Assembly: GCA_949293325.1 (NCBI GenBank)
Contig: CASFCZ010000043.1
Span: forward strand, 1-63,643
Direction of reading: 5' to 3'
DNA: 63,643 nt
From: an uncultured Eubacteriales bacterium
Lineage (GTDB): Bacteria; Bacillota; Clostridia; Lachnospirales; CAG-274
This document shows, piece after piece, positions 54,750 through 63,643 of the stretch. Below the pieces are notes generated by a model, which was given only the letters and a program-made list of their open reading frames with translations, was not told the origin of the DNA and did not search any database. Numbering within the stretch: position 1 is the first letter of the stretch; each line of letters starts with the position of its first letter. Position numbers and translations under genes: made by a program.

Positions 54750-54831
54750 GGTATGCCTCCCTGCAAATTGTGTAAAATATTTTTTATTCTTGAGATAAAT
54801 TATATACTATATTACTTATACAGACAATATA

Positions 54832-55053
54832 TCAATCCATATTTTCAAGAAAATATTCAAGTCCTTTGTCACTAAGGGTAATTGATATTTTCAGCAAATC
54901 CCGTCTTGTAAAGGTTATGTATTCCTCAATTTCCTTTAAAACCATATTAAAGTTGTGTATTTCTCCCGACGGTGGAGTATTAATAGTATATTCCGTGCCG
55001 TTATTATAGGCATTGAATACTGCTTTAAGCAGTTCATCAGCCTGACTGCTCAT
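54832..55053 (-). CDS. Small hypothetical protein downstream of alkD
   Basis: 73 residues, no signal peptide: MSSQADELLKAVFNAYNNGTEYTINTPPSGEIHNFNMVLKEIEEYITFTRRDLLKISITLSDKGLEYFLENMD. It has an alpha/beta pattern with a C-terminal segment like a winged-helix tail (RRDLLKISITLSDKGLEYF). It begins 1 bp after the upstream glycosylase stop codon, so is probably co-translated. Function unknown. Confidence 0.6.
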   Translation of the reverse strand: MSSQADELLKAVFNAYNNGTEYTINTPPSGEIHNFNMVLKEIEEYITFTRRDLLKISITLSDKGLEYFLENMD

Positions 55054-55054
55054 T

Positions 55055-55747
55055 TCATCCCTTCCTTTTCATTGTCCTTATTAATCCCTTATCTCCTTTA
55101 CTTACCCTTGTGGATTCACATATTTTCTGAAGGGTTTTATTATATGTAAAGGTGTCAAGATTGCATACTTTAAGATAGTATAGGGTCTTACTGCGGTATT
55201 TTACAAAGCACTCGGAAAGACACCAGGCAAGGGCCATCTTTACATAATAGCCTTGATGTTTTTCATGGTCACATACTGCTATTACCTTATCTATATATTC
55301 ATCATTTATATAATACTTCATAAGTGTAACAATGCCGAAACGCACTTCAAATTCCCGTCCCGACTTTATCCACATATATATAAGCCCCATAAGTTCCTGT
55401 CTGTATTTACCTGCATCTTTAATATCTCCGCTTACCATGTCACATACAGCCCAGTTATTTATTGTAGGTACAAATTGCCTTAAATACTCAGCCCTTTGGG
55501 CAAAACTGCACTTTGCCCCTGCTATTACCATGCCCCTAAGGAGGGTAATTTCATATATATTATTTTCCTCGTATTCCGAAAGGAAACTCTGCCAGTCACC
55601 CTTTATTATATTCTTTGCAATAGAGCGGAGTATGGGAGTGCGTACACCTATAATCTCTATTTCTTCATTAGCCAGCAGCCTTTTATGAAAGATTCTGTAA
55701 TTTTCATCTGCCTTTGAATAAAGTTCCGTTAATAAATTTTCGTACAT
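55055..55747 (-). CDS. DNA alkylation repair enzyme (AlkD-like, HEAT-repeat)
   Basis: 230 residues from MYENLLTELYSKADENYRIFHKRLL; GGGGG six bases upstream sets the start. The all-helical pattern has IIGVRTPILRSIAKNI, INNWAVCDMVSGDI (Trp and Asp near the active site of AlkD) and REFEVRFGIVTLMKYYIND. The family excises alkylated bases with HEAT-like repeats. Some members lack activity; the Asp is kept here. Confidence 0.85.
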   Translation of the reverse strand: MYENLLTELYSKADENYRIFHKRLLANEEIEIIGVRTPILRSIAKNIIKGDWQSFLSEYEENNIYEITLLRGMVIAGAKCSFAQRAEYLRQFVPTINNWAVCDMVSGDIKDAGKYRQELMGLIYMWIKSGREFEVRFGIVTLMKYYINDEYIDKVIAVCDHEKHQGYYVKMALAWCLSECFVKYRSKTLYYLKVCNLDTFTYNKTLQKICESTRVSKGDKGLIRTMKRKG

Positions 55748-55791
55748 AAAAAACCCCCACAAAAAAATTATCTGTATAAAATCACCATAAA

Positions 55792-55807
55792 CTTAACAAA
55801 ATGTTAG
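55792..55807. promoter_or_regulatory. Imperfect inverted repeat before the uxu operon
   Basis: TTAACA-AAA-TGTTAG lies between the divergent alkD and uxuA genes. It could be a regulator site; no regulator gene is in the window. A weak promoter (TTATGC, 16 bp, TTATAC) follows it. Confidence 0.3.
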
Positions 55808-55901
55808 TAATGAAAAAAGGCTTATGCTCCGTATTTTATTTAATTATACAGCGGCAAAAGGACCATTGTCAACGGAGGAGTCGGCACAAGGAGGAATAAA
55901 A

Positions 55902-56948
55902 ATGAAACTCTCATTCAGGTGGTATGGAGAGGATGATAAGGTTACCCTTGAAAATATAAGGCAGATACCCAATATATATTCGGTGGTGACGGCGGTATAT
56001 GACGTACCTGTGGGACAGGTATGGAGCAGGGAGAGTATAGCCCGTCTTAAAAAGCTCACAGAGAGTAATGGTCTTGCATTTGAGGTAATAGAAAGCATTC
56101 CCGTCCATGAGGATATTAAGCTGGGTAAGCCAACAAGGGACAAGTATATTGAAAATTACTGTGAAAATATACGGCGTGTGGCTGAGGCAGGAGTCAGGTG
56201 TATATGCTATAACTTTATGCCTGTCTTTGACTGGACAAGAACCCAGCTTGATCACAAACTTCCTGACGGTTCTACCACCCTTGTTTACTACAGGGAGCAG
56301 GTGAAAAAGGTGGATCCTGTTGAGGGGGATCTGACACTTCCGGGCTGGGACGCAAGCTACACAAGGGACGAGTTAAGGAATGTTGTGGCAGAGTACAAAC
56401 AGATGACAGAGGAGGAGCTCTGGGCTAATCTGAAATACTTTCTGGAGAGGATAATACCCGTTGCGGCGGAATGTAATGTAAATATGGCTATACATGAAGA
56501 TGACCCCTGCTGGAGTATATTTGGTCTGCCAAGAATAATAACAGATGAAAAAAATCTGGACAGGTTTCTTTCACTGGTGGATGACAGTCACAACGGCATT
56601 ACCCTTTGTACAGGTTCCCTTGGCTGTTCCTGTAAAAATGATGTGGTACACATGGCTGAAAAATATGCAAAAATGGGCAGAATACATTTTGTTCACATGC
56701 GTAATGTTAAAATTCTGGACAATAACCGGGGCTTTGAGGAAAGGGCACATTATTCCCCCTGCGGTTCCCTTGATATGTATGCCATAGCAAAGGCACTTTA
56801 TGACAATGGCTTTGAGGGATATATCAGACCTGACCATGGCAGAATGATATGGGGAGAAACAGGCCGTTCCGGTTACGGATTATATGACCGTGCTTTGGGA
56901 GCGGCTTATATCAACGGACTCTGGGAGGCAATTTCCAAATCGAAATAA
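55902..56948 (+). CDS. uxuA: D-mannonate dehydratase
   Basis: 348 residues from MKLSFRWYGEDDKVTLENIRQIPNI, with AAGGAGG seven bases upstream; a 26-codon longer frame is rejected. UxuA marks: TAVYDVPVGQVW, CYNFMPVFDWTRTQL, MAIHEDDP, LCTGSLG, HFVHMRN and RPDHGRMIWGE; the His, Cys and Asp residues bind Mn or Fe. It converts D-mannonate to 2-keto-3-deoxygluconate. First gene of the hexuronate operon, followed by the SDR gene at 14 bp. Confidence 0.95.
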   Translation: MKLSFRWYGEDDKVTLENIRQIPNIYSVVTAVYDVPVGQVWSRESIARLKKLTESNGLAFEVIESIPVHEDIKLGKPTRDKYIENYCENIRRVAEAGVRCICYNFMPVFDWTRTQLDHKLPDGSTTLVYYREQVKKVDPVEGDLTLPGWDASYTRDELRNVVAEYKQMTEEELWANLKYFLERIIPVAAECNVNMAIHEDDPCWSIFGLPRIITDEKNLDRFLSLVDDSHNGITLCTGSLGCSCKNDVVHMAEKYAKMGRIHFVHMRNVKILDNNRGFEERAHYSPCGSLDMYAIAKALYDNGFEGYIRPDHGRMIWGETGRSGYGLYDRALGAAYINGLWEAISKSK

Positions 56949-56962
56949 ATGGAGGTATTAAT

Positions 56963-57805
56963 ATGATTTTTGGTACGGATTTATTAGATAAGGTGGCAGT
57001 TGTAACAGGTGCAGGAGGTGTTATCTGCGGTATGTATGCCCTTACACTGGCAAGGGCAGGTGCAAAGGTGGCTTTGCTTGACAGAAACCTTGAGTCAGCA
57101 GAAAAAATAGCGGATAACATCTGTAAAGAGGGAGGTATTGCCAAGGCATATCAGGTGGATGTACTGGACAGAAACAGTCTTAATACTGCCCATGAACAGA
57201 TACTTAAGGATTTGGGAAAATGCAGTATCCTTATTAACGGTGCAGGGGGTAACAATCCAAAGGCTAATACCGACAAGGAGTACTATGAGTCAGGGGATAT
57301 TGACAGCGATGCAGTGACATTTTTTGACCTTGACCAGAAGGGTGTTGAGTTTGTCTTTAACCTTAACTTTATAGGTACTCTCCTGCCTACCCAGGTCTTT
57401 GCACAGGATATGTTGGACAGTGAGGGCTGTAATATCGTCAATATATCATCAATGAATGCCTATACTCCCCTTACAAAAATCCCTGCCTACAGCGGTGCAA
57501 AGGCGGCGGTAAGCAACTTTACCCAATGGCTTGCTGTGCATTTTTCAAAGACAGGCATAAGGGTTAATGCCCTTGCACCGGGCTTTTTTGTAACCAAGCA
57601 AAACAAGGAGCTTCTTTTTAATAAGGACGGTTCTCCTACTCCACGTACAAAGAAAATTCTGGCGGCTACTCCAATGGGTCGCTTCGGTGAGGCGGAGGAG
57701 CTTAACGGTGCTCTTTTGTTTTTGCTTAACAATGAGGCATCAGGCTTTATTACAGGGGCGGTAATACCTATTGACGGTGGATTTTCCGCCTATTCCGGTG
57801 TATAG
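56963..57805 (+). CDS. SDR-type D-mannonate oxidoreductase (fructuronate reductase)
   Basis: 280 residues. The Rossmann start VAVVTGAGGVICGMYALTLARAG is followed by the catalytic Ser in NISSMNAYTP and Tyr-x-x-x-Lys in PAYSGAKAAV. The insert after NGAGGNNPKANTDKEYYE is typical of the YjmF/UxuB-like SDRs that reduce fructuronate to mannonate, the step before UxuA. It is not related to the long-chain UxuB of E. coli. Its stop codon lies 11 bp before the TRAP genes. Confidence 0.88.
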   Translation: MIFGTDLLDKVAVVTGAGGVICGMYALTLARAGAKVALLDRNLESAEKIADNICKEGGIAKAYQVDVLDRNSLNTAHEQILKDLGKCSILINGAGGNNPKANTDKEYYESGDIDSDAVTFFDLDQKGVEFVFNLNFIGTLLPTQVFAQDMLDSEGCNIVNISSMNAYTPLTKIPAYSGAKAAVSNFTQWLAVHFSKTGIRVNALAPGFFVTKQNKELLFNKDGSPTPRTKKILAATPMGRFGEAEELNGALLFLLNNEASGFITGAVIPIDGGFSAYSGV

Positions 57806-57816
57806 GAGGCGGTGAG

Positions 57817-58821
57817 ATGAAGGCAGTAAAATTAATTATTCCCCTTATGCTTATTGTCCTTGTTACCGGCTGCAACGGTAATGATAAGCGGATAATAAGG
57901 ATAGGTCACAACCAGTCCACAGAGCACCCCATACATCTGGGGCTGGTTGCCTTTGAGGAATATATTGAGGAGAATCTTGGGGACAAGTATGAAGTGGAGG
58001 TATATCCCAGTGAGCTTTTAGGCTCTCAGACTGATATGGTACAGCTTACCCAGACAGGTGCCATTGATTTTTGTGTAGCAAGTAATGCAATACTTGAAAC
58101 CTTCAGTAAAAATTATGAGATATTTAACCTGCCATATCTTTTTGCAAGTCAGGAGGCATACCATGCCGTAATGGACGATAAGACAATAACCGATAAGCTT
58201 TTTAAATCAACTGAAAAGGCAGGCTTTGAGGCTGTTACCTGGCTTGATGCAGGTACAAGAAATTTTTATACAGTAAAGACACCAATAGAAAGTCCCGCTG
58301 ATCTTAAGGGTCTTAAAATAAGGGTTCAGCAGTCACCTACCAATGTGGAAATGATGCGGCTTTTAGGTGGTTCTGCAACTCCTATGGGCTTTGGTGATGT
58401 GTACACTGCTCTCCAGTCTAATATTATTGACGGGGCGGAAAACAACGAGCTTGCCCTTACAAATAACGGTCATGGTGATGTATGTAAGTATTATTCCTAT
58501 GATATGCACCAGATGGTGCCTGATATATTAATAGGCAATTACACCTTTCTTCAGGAGCTTACCCCTGAGGAAAGGGAGATATTCGACAGGGGCTTTGAAA
58601 TAGTCAACTCTGTGGAAAGGCAGGAATGGGTCAGTGCCGTTGAGGCTGCCAAGGATAAGGCGGCAAATGTTCAGGGTGTGGAGTTTCTTTATCCCGATCA
58701 GGAGCCCTTTGTGGAGGCCTGTATGCCCCTCCATGAATCGGTACTGAAAAACAATCCCGATATTCAGCCTATATATGATGCAATACAGCAGTATAACGAT
58801 ATGTATTCTAAGGAGGAATAG
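57817..58821 (+). CDS. dctP: TRAP transporter substrate-binding lipoprotein (DctP)
   Basis: 334 residues. A lipoprotein signal ends LVTGC, with the lipidated Cys at 19. The DctP fold shows ASNAILETFSKNYEIFNLPYLF, DAGTRNFYTVKTPIESPADLKGLKIRVQQSPTNVEMMRLLGG and PMGFGDVYTALQSNIIDGAENN. Arg in KIRVQQ is the carboxylate clamp. With uxuA and the SDR in the operon, the ligand is probably a hexuronate or an aldonate. Confidence 0.93.
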   Translation: MKAVKLIIPLMLIVLVTGCNGNDKRIIRIGHNQSTEHPIHLGLVAFEEYIEENLGDKYEVEVYPSELLGSQTDMVQLTQTGAIDFCVASNAILETFSKNYEIFNLPYLFASQEAYHAVMDDKTITDKLFKSTEKAGFEAVTWLDAGTRNFYTVKTPIESPADLKGLKIRVQQSPTNVEMMRLLGGSATPMGFGDVYTALQSNIIDGAENNELALTNNGHGDVCKYYSYDMHQMVPDILIGNYTFLQELTPEEREIFDRGFEIVNSVERQEWVSAVEAAKDKAANVQGVEFLYPDQEPFVEACMPLHESVLKNNPDIQPIYDAIQQYNDMYSKEE

Positions 58822-58823
58822 AT

Positions 58824-59300
58824 TTGGACGGCTTAAGAAGGCTCCTTAATAAAATACTTGCCTTTCTGGCAAGTGCCACCTTCCTTGCCATGGTGGTTCT
58901 GACGGTATGGCAGGTATTTACACGGTATATATTGAAAAACCCCTCATCCTGGACAGAGGAGCTGGTATCCTATCTTTTTGCATGGATGGCTCTCCTTGGT
59001 GCCTCGGTGGTAACGGGAGAAAGGGGTCACATGAATATACCTGTCCTTGTGGACAGGCTTGGAGAAAAGGGACAAAGAGCCCTTTACATTCTGGCAGAGG
59101 TAATAGCCTTTCTCTTTTCTGCCTATATTCTTTTATACGGAGGCATTAAAATAACCTCCCTTGCCATGGGACAGCTTACCTCATCCCTTGGTGTACCCAT
59201 TGGTATATTTTATACCGTTCTTCCCCTGTGCGGTATATTAAATATGATATACACCGCCCTTAATATAGGGGATATATTAAAAAATAAGGAGGTGGACTAG
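58824..59300 (+). CDS. dctQ: TRAP transporter small membrane subunit (DctQ)
   Basis: 158 residues with four transmembrane helices. The signature VWQVFTRYILKNPSSWTEELVSYLFAWMALLGASVVTGERGHMNIPVLVD is present. The start is TTG, six to seven bases after AAGGAGG; no ATG is near. It links DctP to DctM. Confidence 0.92.
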   Translation: MDGLRRLLNKILAFLASATFLAMVVLTVWQVFTRYILKNPSSWTEELVSYLFAWMALLGASVVTGERGHMNIPVLVDRLGEKGQRALYILAEVIAFLFSAYILLYGGIKITSLAMGQLTSSLGVPIGIFYTVLPLCGILNMIYTALNIGDILKNKEVD

Positions 59301-60605
59301 GTGGCTCTGCAATCTCTGTTAATAATTATATGTATTTTGCTGCTGCTCCTTGCCCTTGGTGTACCTATTGCCTATTCCATAGGTATATCCGCCCTTGTTG
59401 CCATATTACAGACAATTGACCTTGATATATCCGTGGTAACGGCGGCTCAGCGTACCTTTGTGGGTATGAGCAGTTTCAGCCTTACTGCAATTCCATTTTT
59501 TATACTGGCAGGTAATTTGATGAATCAGGGTGGTATTGCAAAGCGTCTGGTGGACTTTGTTAATGCCATTCTGGGCAGACTTCCCGGTTCATTATTGGTA
59601 ACAAATGTGGGAGCAAATGCCCTTTTCGGTGCTATTTCCGGTTCTGCCTCTGCTACTGCGGCTGCTGTGGGAAATATGGTGTCAGAGGGTGAGGAGGAAC
59701 TTGGATATGACAGGGGACTGTGTGCTGCGGCAAATGCTGCCTCTGCACCCTCAGGTCTTTTAATACCCCCTTCAAATGCCCTTATTACCTATTCCCTTGT
59801 ATCGGGAGGTACCTCCGTTGCGGCATTGTTTATAGCAGGTTATATCCCCGGTATTATCTGGGCTGTATGCTGTATGATAGTGGCGGTAATAATAGCCAAA
59901 AAAAAGGGCTATGTGGGGGCAAAGGGTAATTTCAGCTTTAAAACCCTTGGTATTGCAACCCTCAGGGCTATACCTGCCCTTTCCCTTATACTTGTGGTAA
60001 TAGGTGGTATAGTTCTTGGTGTTTTTACTGCCACGGAGGGTTCTGCAATAGCTGTTGCCTATGCTCTGATTCTTTCACTTATTTACCGTAACCTGACATG
60101 GGAGTCCTTTGTGGGTATATTGGTGGACAGTGCCAAAATAAGCGGTATGATAGTTTTCCTTATCGGTGTGTCAAATATCCTCAGCTGGGTTATGGCCTTT
60201 ACACAGATACCCCAGGCAATAGCCGCAGGTCTTTTGGGCATCACAAGCAATAAGTATGTGCTGTTGCTTATTATGAACCTTATACTCCTTATTGCAGGTA
60301 CATTTATGGATGTTACCCCTGCAATACTGATTTTTACCCCCCTTTTCCTGCCTATTGCCCAAAGCTTTGGTATGAGTCCCGTTCACTTCGGTCTTATGCT
60401 TACCTATAATCTTTGTATAGGCAATATTACCCCACCTGTAGGCAATACCCTTTTTGTTGCAATTAAGGTGGGACGCACCTCCCTTGCAAAGGTTATGCCA
60501 TATATGCTTATGTTTTATGCCGCCATACTTTTCGGACTTTTGCTGGTAACCTATATTCCTGCCGTAAGTCTTGCACTGCCCCAGGGAGCAGGTCTTTTAA
60601 AGTAA
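59301..60605 (+). CDS. dctM: TRAP transporter large permease (DctM)
   Basis: 434 residues with about 12 transmembrane helices. Motifs include AIPFFILAGNLMNQGGIAKRLVDF, FGAISGSASATAAAVGNMVSEGEEELGYDRGLCAAANAASAPSGLLIPPSNALITYS, and TPPVGNTLFVAIKVG. It couples substrate entry to Na+. GTG start, with AAGGAGGTG upstream inside the dctQ end. Confidence 0.95.
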   Translation: MALQSLLIIICILLLLLALGVPIAYSIGISALVAILQTIDLDISVVTAAQRTFVGMSSFSLTAIPFFILAGNLMNQGGIAKRLVDFVNAILGRLPGSLLVTNVGANALFGAISGSASATAAAVGNMVSEGEEELGYDRGLCAAANAASAPSGLLIPPSNALITYSLVSGGTSVAALFIAGYIPGIIWAVCCMIVAVIIAKKKGYVGAKGNFSFKTLGIATLRAIPALSLILVVIGGIVLGVFTATEGSAIAVAYALILSLIYRNLTWESFVGILVDSAKISGMIVFLIGVSNILSWVMAFTQIPQAIAAGLLGITSNKYVLLLIMNLILLIAGTFMDVTPAILIFTPLFLPIAQSFGMSPVHFGLMLTYNLCIGNITPPVGNTLFVAIKVGRTSLAKVMPYMLMFYAAILFGLLLVTYIPAVSLALPQGAGLLK

Positions 60606-60610
60606 ATTAA

Positions 60611-60643
60611 AATGCCGACCTGATTAAGGCCGGCACTTTTTTA
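60611..60643. terminator. Terminator between the TRAP operon and the LRR gene
   Basis: Stem TGCCGACC/GGCCGGCA with a 7-nt loop and six T on the plus strand. On the minus strand four T follow, so it may serve the convergent LRR gene as well. Confidence 0.88.
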
Positions 60644-63643
60644 CCTTTCGCAAGGCATTAAATAACTGTTATTAAGGGTCTTTTGCATTACCTGTGAAGC
60701 ATCCTCTGCGGTAATGGAGTTATCCAGATTTACATCAAGTATTGAAACAGGATTTCCTCTGTTTTCCTCTATTTTTGTTTCATAGCTTGCGTCCAGTACC
60801 TTTTGCATTATTTCGGAGGCATCGGAGGCGGTTACTATATTGTCACAGTTTGCATCACCGTAGGGATATACAGGTGAGCCTATATAAATGGTTTCATAAC
60901 CTACTTTCTTAGCGTACATCTCAATAAATGAGCCTCTTCTTACATAGAAGACAGGATTTGAGCCGCCGTAACACAATTCCATACCTATTGATGCAGGGTT
61001 TCCCAAAAAGGTAACCTTTTCAAGGTTAGGACAATTTATAAATGCAAAGTCCTTTATTTCATTTATGCTTTCCGGTACGGTAATTTCTCTGAGGCTTTCT
61101 ATACCGTTAAGGGCATTGCGGGGAATAACATCATTCCAGTCAAACTCTATATTATAGCCGCCGCCTATTGGACCTGCTGTTTTAAGCTCACTGCAGCCTG
61201 CAAAGGAGGTATTTGAATAAAGATACCAAGGTATGTCATAGTACAGTACAACAGGCATATTAATCTTTGAAAGGGAACTGCAGTCCATAAAGGCATAATC
61301 CTTTATGCTGTCAACCCTGTCGTGTAAAACAACGGAGGTAAGCCTTGTACAGCCTGCAAAGGCATACTCACCTATTTCGGTTGTATATTCGGGAACAACA
61401 AATTCGCCTGAAACCATATTAAAGCATGCTGCAATGGCAGTTAAATCCTTTGTATATATAACTCCGTCAACTAAAGCATATACCGTATTATCCTCTGACA
61501 TACTTATATCTGTCAGGTTATCACAGCCCATTAATACAGTAACGTTTAATCTTGATACATTTGCGGATATATTAATGGAGGTAATACCTGTACAGCCGCT
61601 AAGGGCATAATCCCCCAGATATGTAACGGAGTCAGGTATTGCAAGGGAGGTAAGGGAGATACAATCCCTGAACACATCTATACTAAGCCTTGTAATGCCC
61701 TCAGGCAGGGTTATTTCCTTAAGGGAGGTACAACCCCTGAATGCACCTATGTCTATTGTAGATACACTTGCAGGTATATTAATGCTTTCAAGGGCAGTAC
61801 AGTTATTAAAGGCATAACCGCCTATGGTAGTCAAACCCTCAGGAAGGGTAACTGTTTTAACCAGGCTGCAGTCCTTAAAGGCTTCACCTGCTATGGTTGT
61901 TATCTTAATGCCATTTATCTCATAGGGGATAGCGGCACTTGTAACTGTGTCATCACAAAGGGTTATTACACCGTCCTCATTGTAATATATATTTCCTCCT
62001 TCCACAGGGTATGGGATAACAGCCTTTGACGGATCATAGTTGAGATAGTGAATGGTTACCCAATCCCATATATTGGTAAAAGACTCCAGAATTGTTACAT
62101 TTTCAAACATATCCCGAGTACCAAGGTAGTAAACATCCTTAATATTTAAGCAGCCGTAAAAAGCTTCCTCTTCTATCACCTGTAAAGCAGCCGGAAGAGT
62201 TATGGATGACAGGGAGGAACAGCTTGAAAATGCCTTCTCACCTATACATGTAACATTTTCCGGAATAACTATTTCCTTTAAGGAAGTACATTCCTCAAAG
62301 GATCCATTTTCAACTGATTTAAGGCTCTTTGGCAGCACAACTTTCTCAAGGGCACTGTCCAATGAAAATGCGTAGCCTGAAATATGTTCTACACTATCGG
62401 GTATTGTAATCTCCTTTAAGCCGGTACAACCGTAGAATGCATATTCACCTATGTAAGTAAGGCTGTCAGGCAGATTTATTTCAGTAAGTGAGCTGCATTC
62501 TCTGAAACAGCCATTGGGCAGGGTAGTTATGCTTTCGGGAATGGTAACGTCTGTTATGCTGCAGCCTTTGAAAGCATTGGAGCCTAACTGTGTTACATTT
62601 TCCGGTATATTTATTTTACTTAGCTGACAGTTGTAAAAGGCAAATCTTTCCACTGTGGTTATATTATCGGGTATGGTGTATTCCCCTGTAAGGGCAGGGG
62701 GGTACTTTATAATGGTACTGCCGTCCTTTGAAAAGAGTATTCCATCTTTGGAGGAATAAATGGTGTTATTTTCCGATACACCTATATATTCAAGGGAGGT
62801 ACAGGTTCCCAGCATAATTGGGTTTATTTCCGTTATTTGAGATGGTATATCAAACCTTTTTAAGGAGGTACAATCTTCAAATGCAAATTCTCCGAACTCC
62901 TTTAATGTTTCAGGCAGTGTAATACTGCTTAAGGATGAACAGTTAAAAAATGCCATATCACCTATTGATGTTAAACCCATGGGTAAATTTATATCTGTCA
63001 GTGCCGTACAGCCCCTGAAGGCTAAACGGTCTATTTCTGTTATACTTTCAGGCAGCTCTATATTTGTCAGGGATGTACAGCCCTCAAACATACTTCCGGG
63101 TATATAAGTCATACCGTAGGGCAACTTTACATTCTTCAGAGAAGTACAGGATAAGAATATGTGGGTACCTAATTCATCTATGCTATCGGGTATTTCTATA
63201 TCTGTTAATGAAGTACATTCATTAAATGCCATGTAGCCTATACTTGTTACAGAGTCGGGAATGGTTATTTCCTTAAGGGAGGTACAGCCTCTGAATGTAT
63301 GATCATTTATGTTTGTCACGCTATTTGGAATATTTATTTTCTCCAGGCTTTTACAGTCAATAAAAGCTCCCCATCCTATGAAATCAACACTTTCCGGTAT
63401 ATTGATGCTTTTCAGCGACTCACAGTTATAAAAAGCATCGGATCCTATTGATGTAATGCCCTCAGGAAGGGTTATGCTTTCAAGTTTGCTGCAGTTTCTA
63501 AAGGCAGTGTCAGAGATCCTCGTTACTACACATCCGTCCACCAGAGGGGGTATTTCAAGATTGGTTATGTTTTCATCACAGCCTGTTATTTCTCCGTTAA
63601 GATTATAATAGATATTGCCCCCCTCAACGGGATATATTCCGTC
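60641..63643 (-). CDS. BspA-type leucine-rich-repeat protein with C-terminal dockerin (5' end outside window)
   Basis: Exactly 1,000 residues are visible, open to the right edge. The GTG at 63541 is not the start, since the frame continues upstream with repeat sequence (YPVEGGNIYYN...). About 35 LRR_5 repeats of 23 residues (ITSIGSDAFYNCESLKSINIPESV type) fall in two blocks, split near residue 540 by a segment with PYPVEGGNIYYNEDGVITLCDD. That motif also occurs at the right edge, so the blocks are a repeated unit. The C-terminal type I dockerin (GDANCDNIVTASDASEIMQKVLD ... DVNLDNSITAEDASQVMQKTLN) ends the protein. LRR_5 arrays are usually adhesins; with a dockerin, this one could be docked on a cohesin scaffold. 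Its signal peptide is not in view. Confidence 0.85.
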   Translation of the reverse strand, partial: DGIYPVEGGNIYYNLNGEITGCDENITNLEIPPLVDGCVVTRISDTAFRNCSKLESITLPEGITSIGSDAFYNCESLKSINIPESVDFIGWGAFIDCKSLEKINIPNSVTNINDHTFRGCTSLKEITIPDSVTSIGYMAFNECTSLTDIEIPDSIDELGTHIFLSCTSLKNVKLPYGMTYIPGSMFEGCTSLTNIELPESITEIDRLAFRGCTALTDINLPMGLTSIGDMAFFNCSSLSSITLPETLKEFGEFAFEDCTSLKRFDIPSQITEINPIMLGTCTSLEYIGVSENNTIYSSKDGILFSKDGSTIIKYPPALTGEYTIPDNITTVERFAFYNCQLSKINIPENVTQLGSNAFKGCSITDVTIPESITTLPNGCFRECSSLTEINLPDSLTYIGEYAFYGCTGLKEITIPDSVEHISGYAFSLDSALEKVVLPKSLKSVENGSFEECTSLKEIVIPENVTCIGEKAFSSCSSLSSITLPAALQVIEEEAFYGCLNIKDVYYLGTRDMFENVTILESFTNIWDWVTIHYLNYDPSKAVIPYPVEGGNIYYNEDGVITLCDDTVTSAAIPYEINGIKITTIAGEAFKDCSLVKTVTLPEGLTTIGGYAFNNCTALESINIPASVSTIDIGAFRGCTSLKEITLPEGITRLSIDVFRDCISLTSLAIPDSVTYLGDYALSGCTGITSINISANVSRLNVTVLMGCDNLTDISMSEDNTVYALVDGVIYTKDLTAIAACFNMVSGEFVVPEYTTEIGEYAFAGCTRLTSVVLHDRVDSIKDYAFMDCSSLSKINMPVVLYYDIPWYLYSNTSFAGCSELKTAGPIGGGYNIEFDWNDVIPRNALNGIESLREITVPESINEIKDFAFINCPNLEKVTFLGNPASIGMELCYGGSNPVFYVRRGSFIEMYAKKVGYETIYIGSPVYPYGDANCDNIVTASDASEIMQKVLDASYETKIEENRGNPVSILDVNLDNSITAEDASQVMQKTLNNSYLMPCER

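Noticed and set aside
63539..63541. GTG as the start of the LRR protein
   Set aside because: The frame stays open to the window edge with matching repeat sequence, and no ribosome-binding site lies before it.

Overview
This window looks like the replication-origin region of a low-GC Gram-positive anaerobe of the Clostridia, probably a gut or rumen pectin degrader. Four things point that way: the gene order dnaA-dnaN-S4-recF-gyrB-gyrA, a parA-parB pair with three perfect parS sites, a walRK-yycHI wall-stress operon, and three dockerin-bearing secreted proteins together with a pectin methylesterase/acetylesterase and a hexuronate operon. The genus cannot be fixed from the sequence alone. AGG for Arg and CTT for Leu are frequent, and ribosome-binding sites are strong AGGAGG types, with occasional GTG or TTG starts.

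Layout. 1-250: promoter and leader of an rRNA operon that runs out of the left edge. 331-7248 (minus): wal operon, walR-walK-(secreted Ig-like protein)-yycH-yycI, followed by a two-gene transcobalamin-like module. A promoter with three WalR-type half-sites separates walRK from the downstream part. 7434-12884: a 1,816-residue secreted CE8 pectinesterase/dockerin/SGNH acetylesterase. 13429-14601: iron alcohol dehydrogenase. 14654-15008: first copy of a hairpin-rich repeat. 15016-19064 (minus): prmA-rsmE-cysteine desulfurase-thiI, an rRNA, ribosomal-protein and tRNA modification operon. 19216-21756: a large surface protein with a C-terminal stalk (CuAO_N1) domain. 22215-25314: nadE and ddl. 25356-26937: serS with its T-box leader.

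27109-29636: the chromosome-partition locus. 29647-39576 (all minus): fumarase alpha, a four-gene envelope glycosylation cassette (GT-C-like, GtrA, FAD oxidoreductase, GT-C-like), fumarase beta, glmU, a dockerin protein and a UDP-GlcNAc 2-epimerase. The two fumarase subunits, normally adjacent, are separated by the cassette. 39700-48553: oriC (DnaA boxes on both sides of dnaA, and a DnaA-trio plus AT-rich unwinding region between dnaA and dnaN), then the replication and gyrase genes. 48855-55747: small genes, the second repeat copy, an ArsB/NhaD transporter, a Cys-rich miniprotein, a ThiF-like tRNA enzyme, a compact cluster of four consensus DnaA boxes, murC, ung and an AlkD-like glycosylase. 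55902-60605 (plus): uxuA, an SDR fructuronate reductase and a three-part TRAP transporter, i.e. uptake and first steps of hexuronate use. 60641-63643: a BspA-type leucine-rich-repeat protein with a C-terminal dockerin, cut by the right edge.

The most interesting unexplained items are as follows. A non-coding, hairpin-rich element of about 318 bp occurs twice, each time between convergent genes and each time flanked by two versions of a locus-specific terminator-like hairpin. WalR-type direct repeats lie in front of both the yycHI transcript and the major surface-protein gene. A transcobalamin-like fold is split into two overlapping genes inside the wal locus. The glycosylation cassette interrupts the fumarase genes. 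A DnaA-box cluster lies about 12 kb from dnaA.
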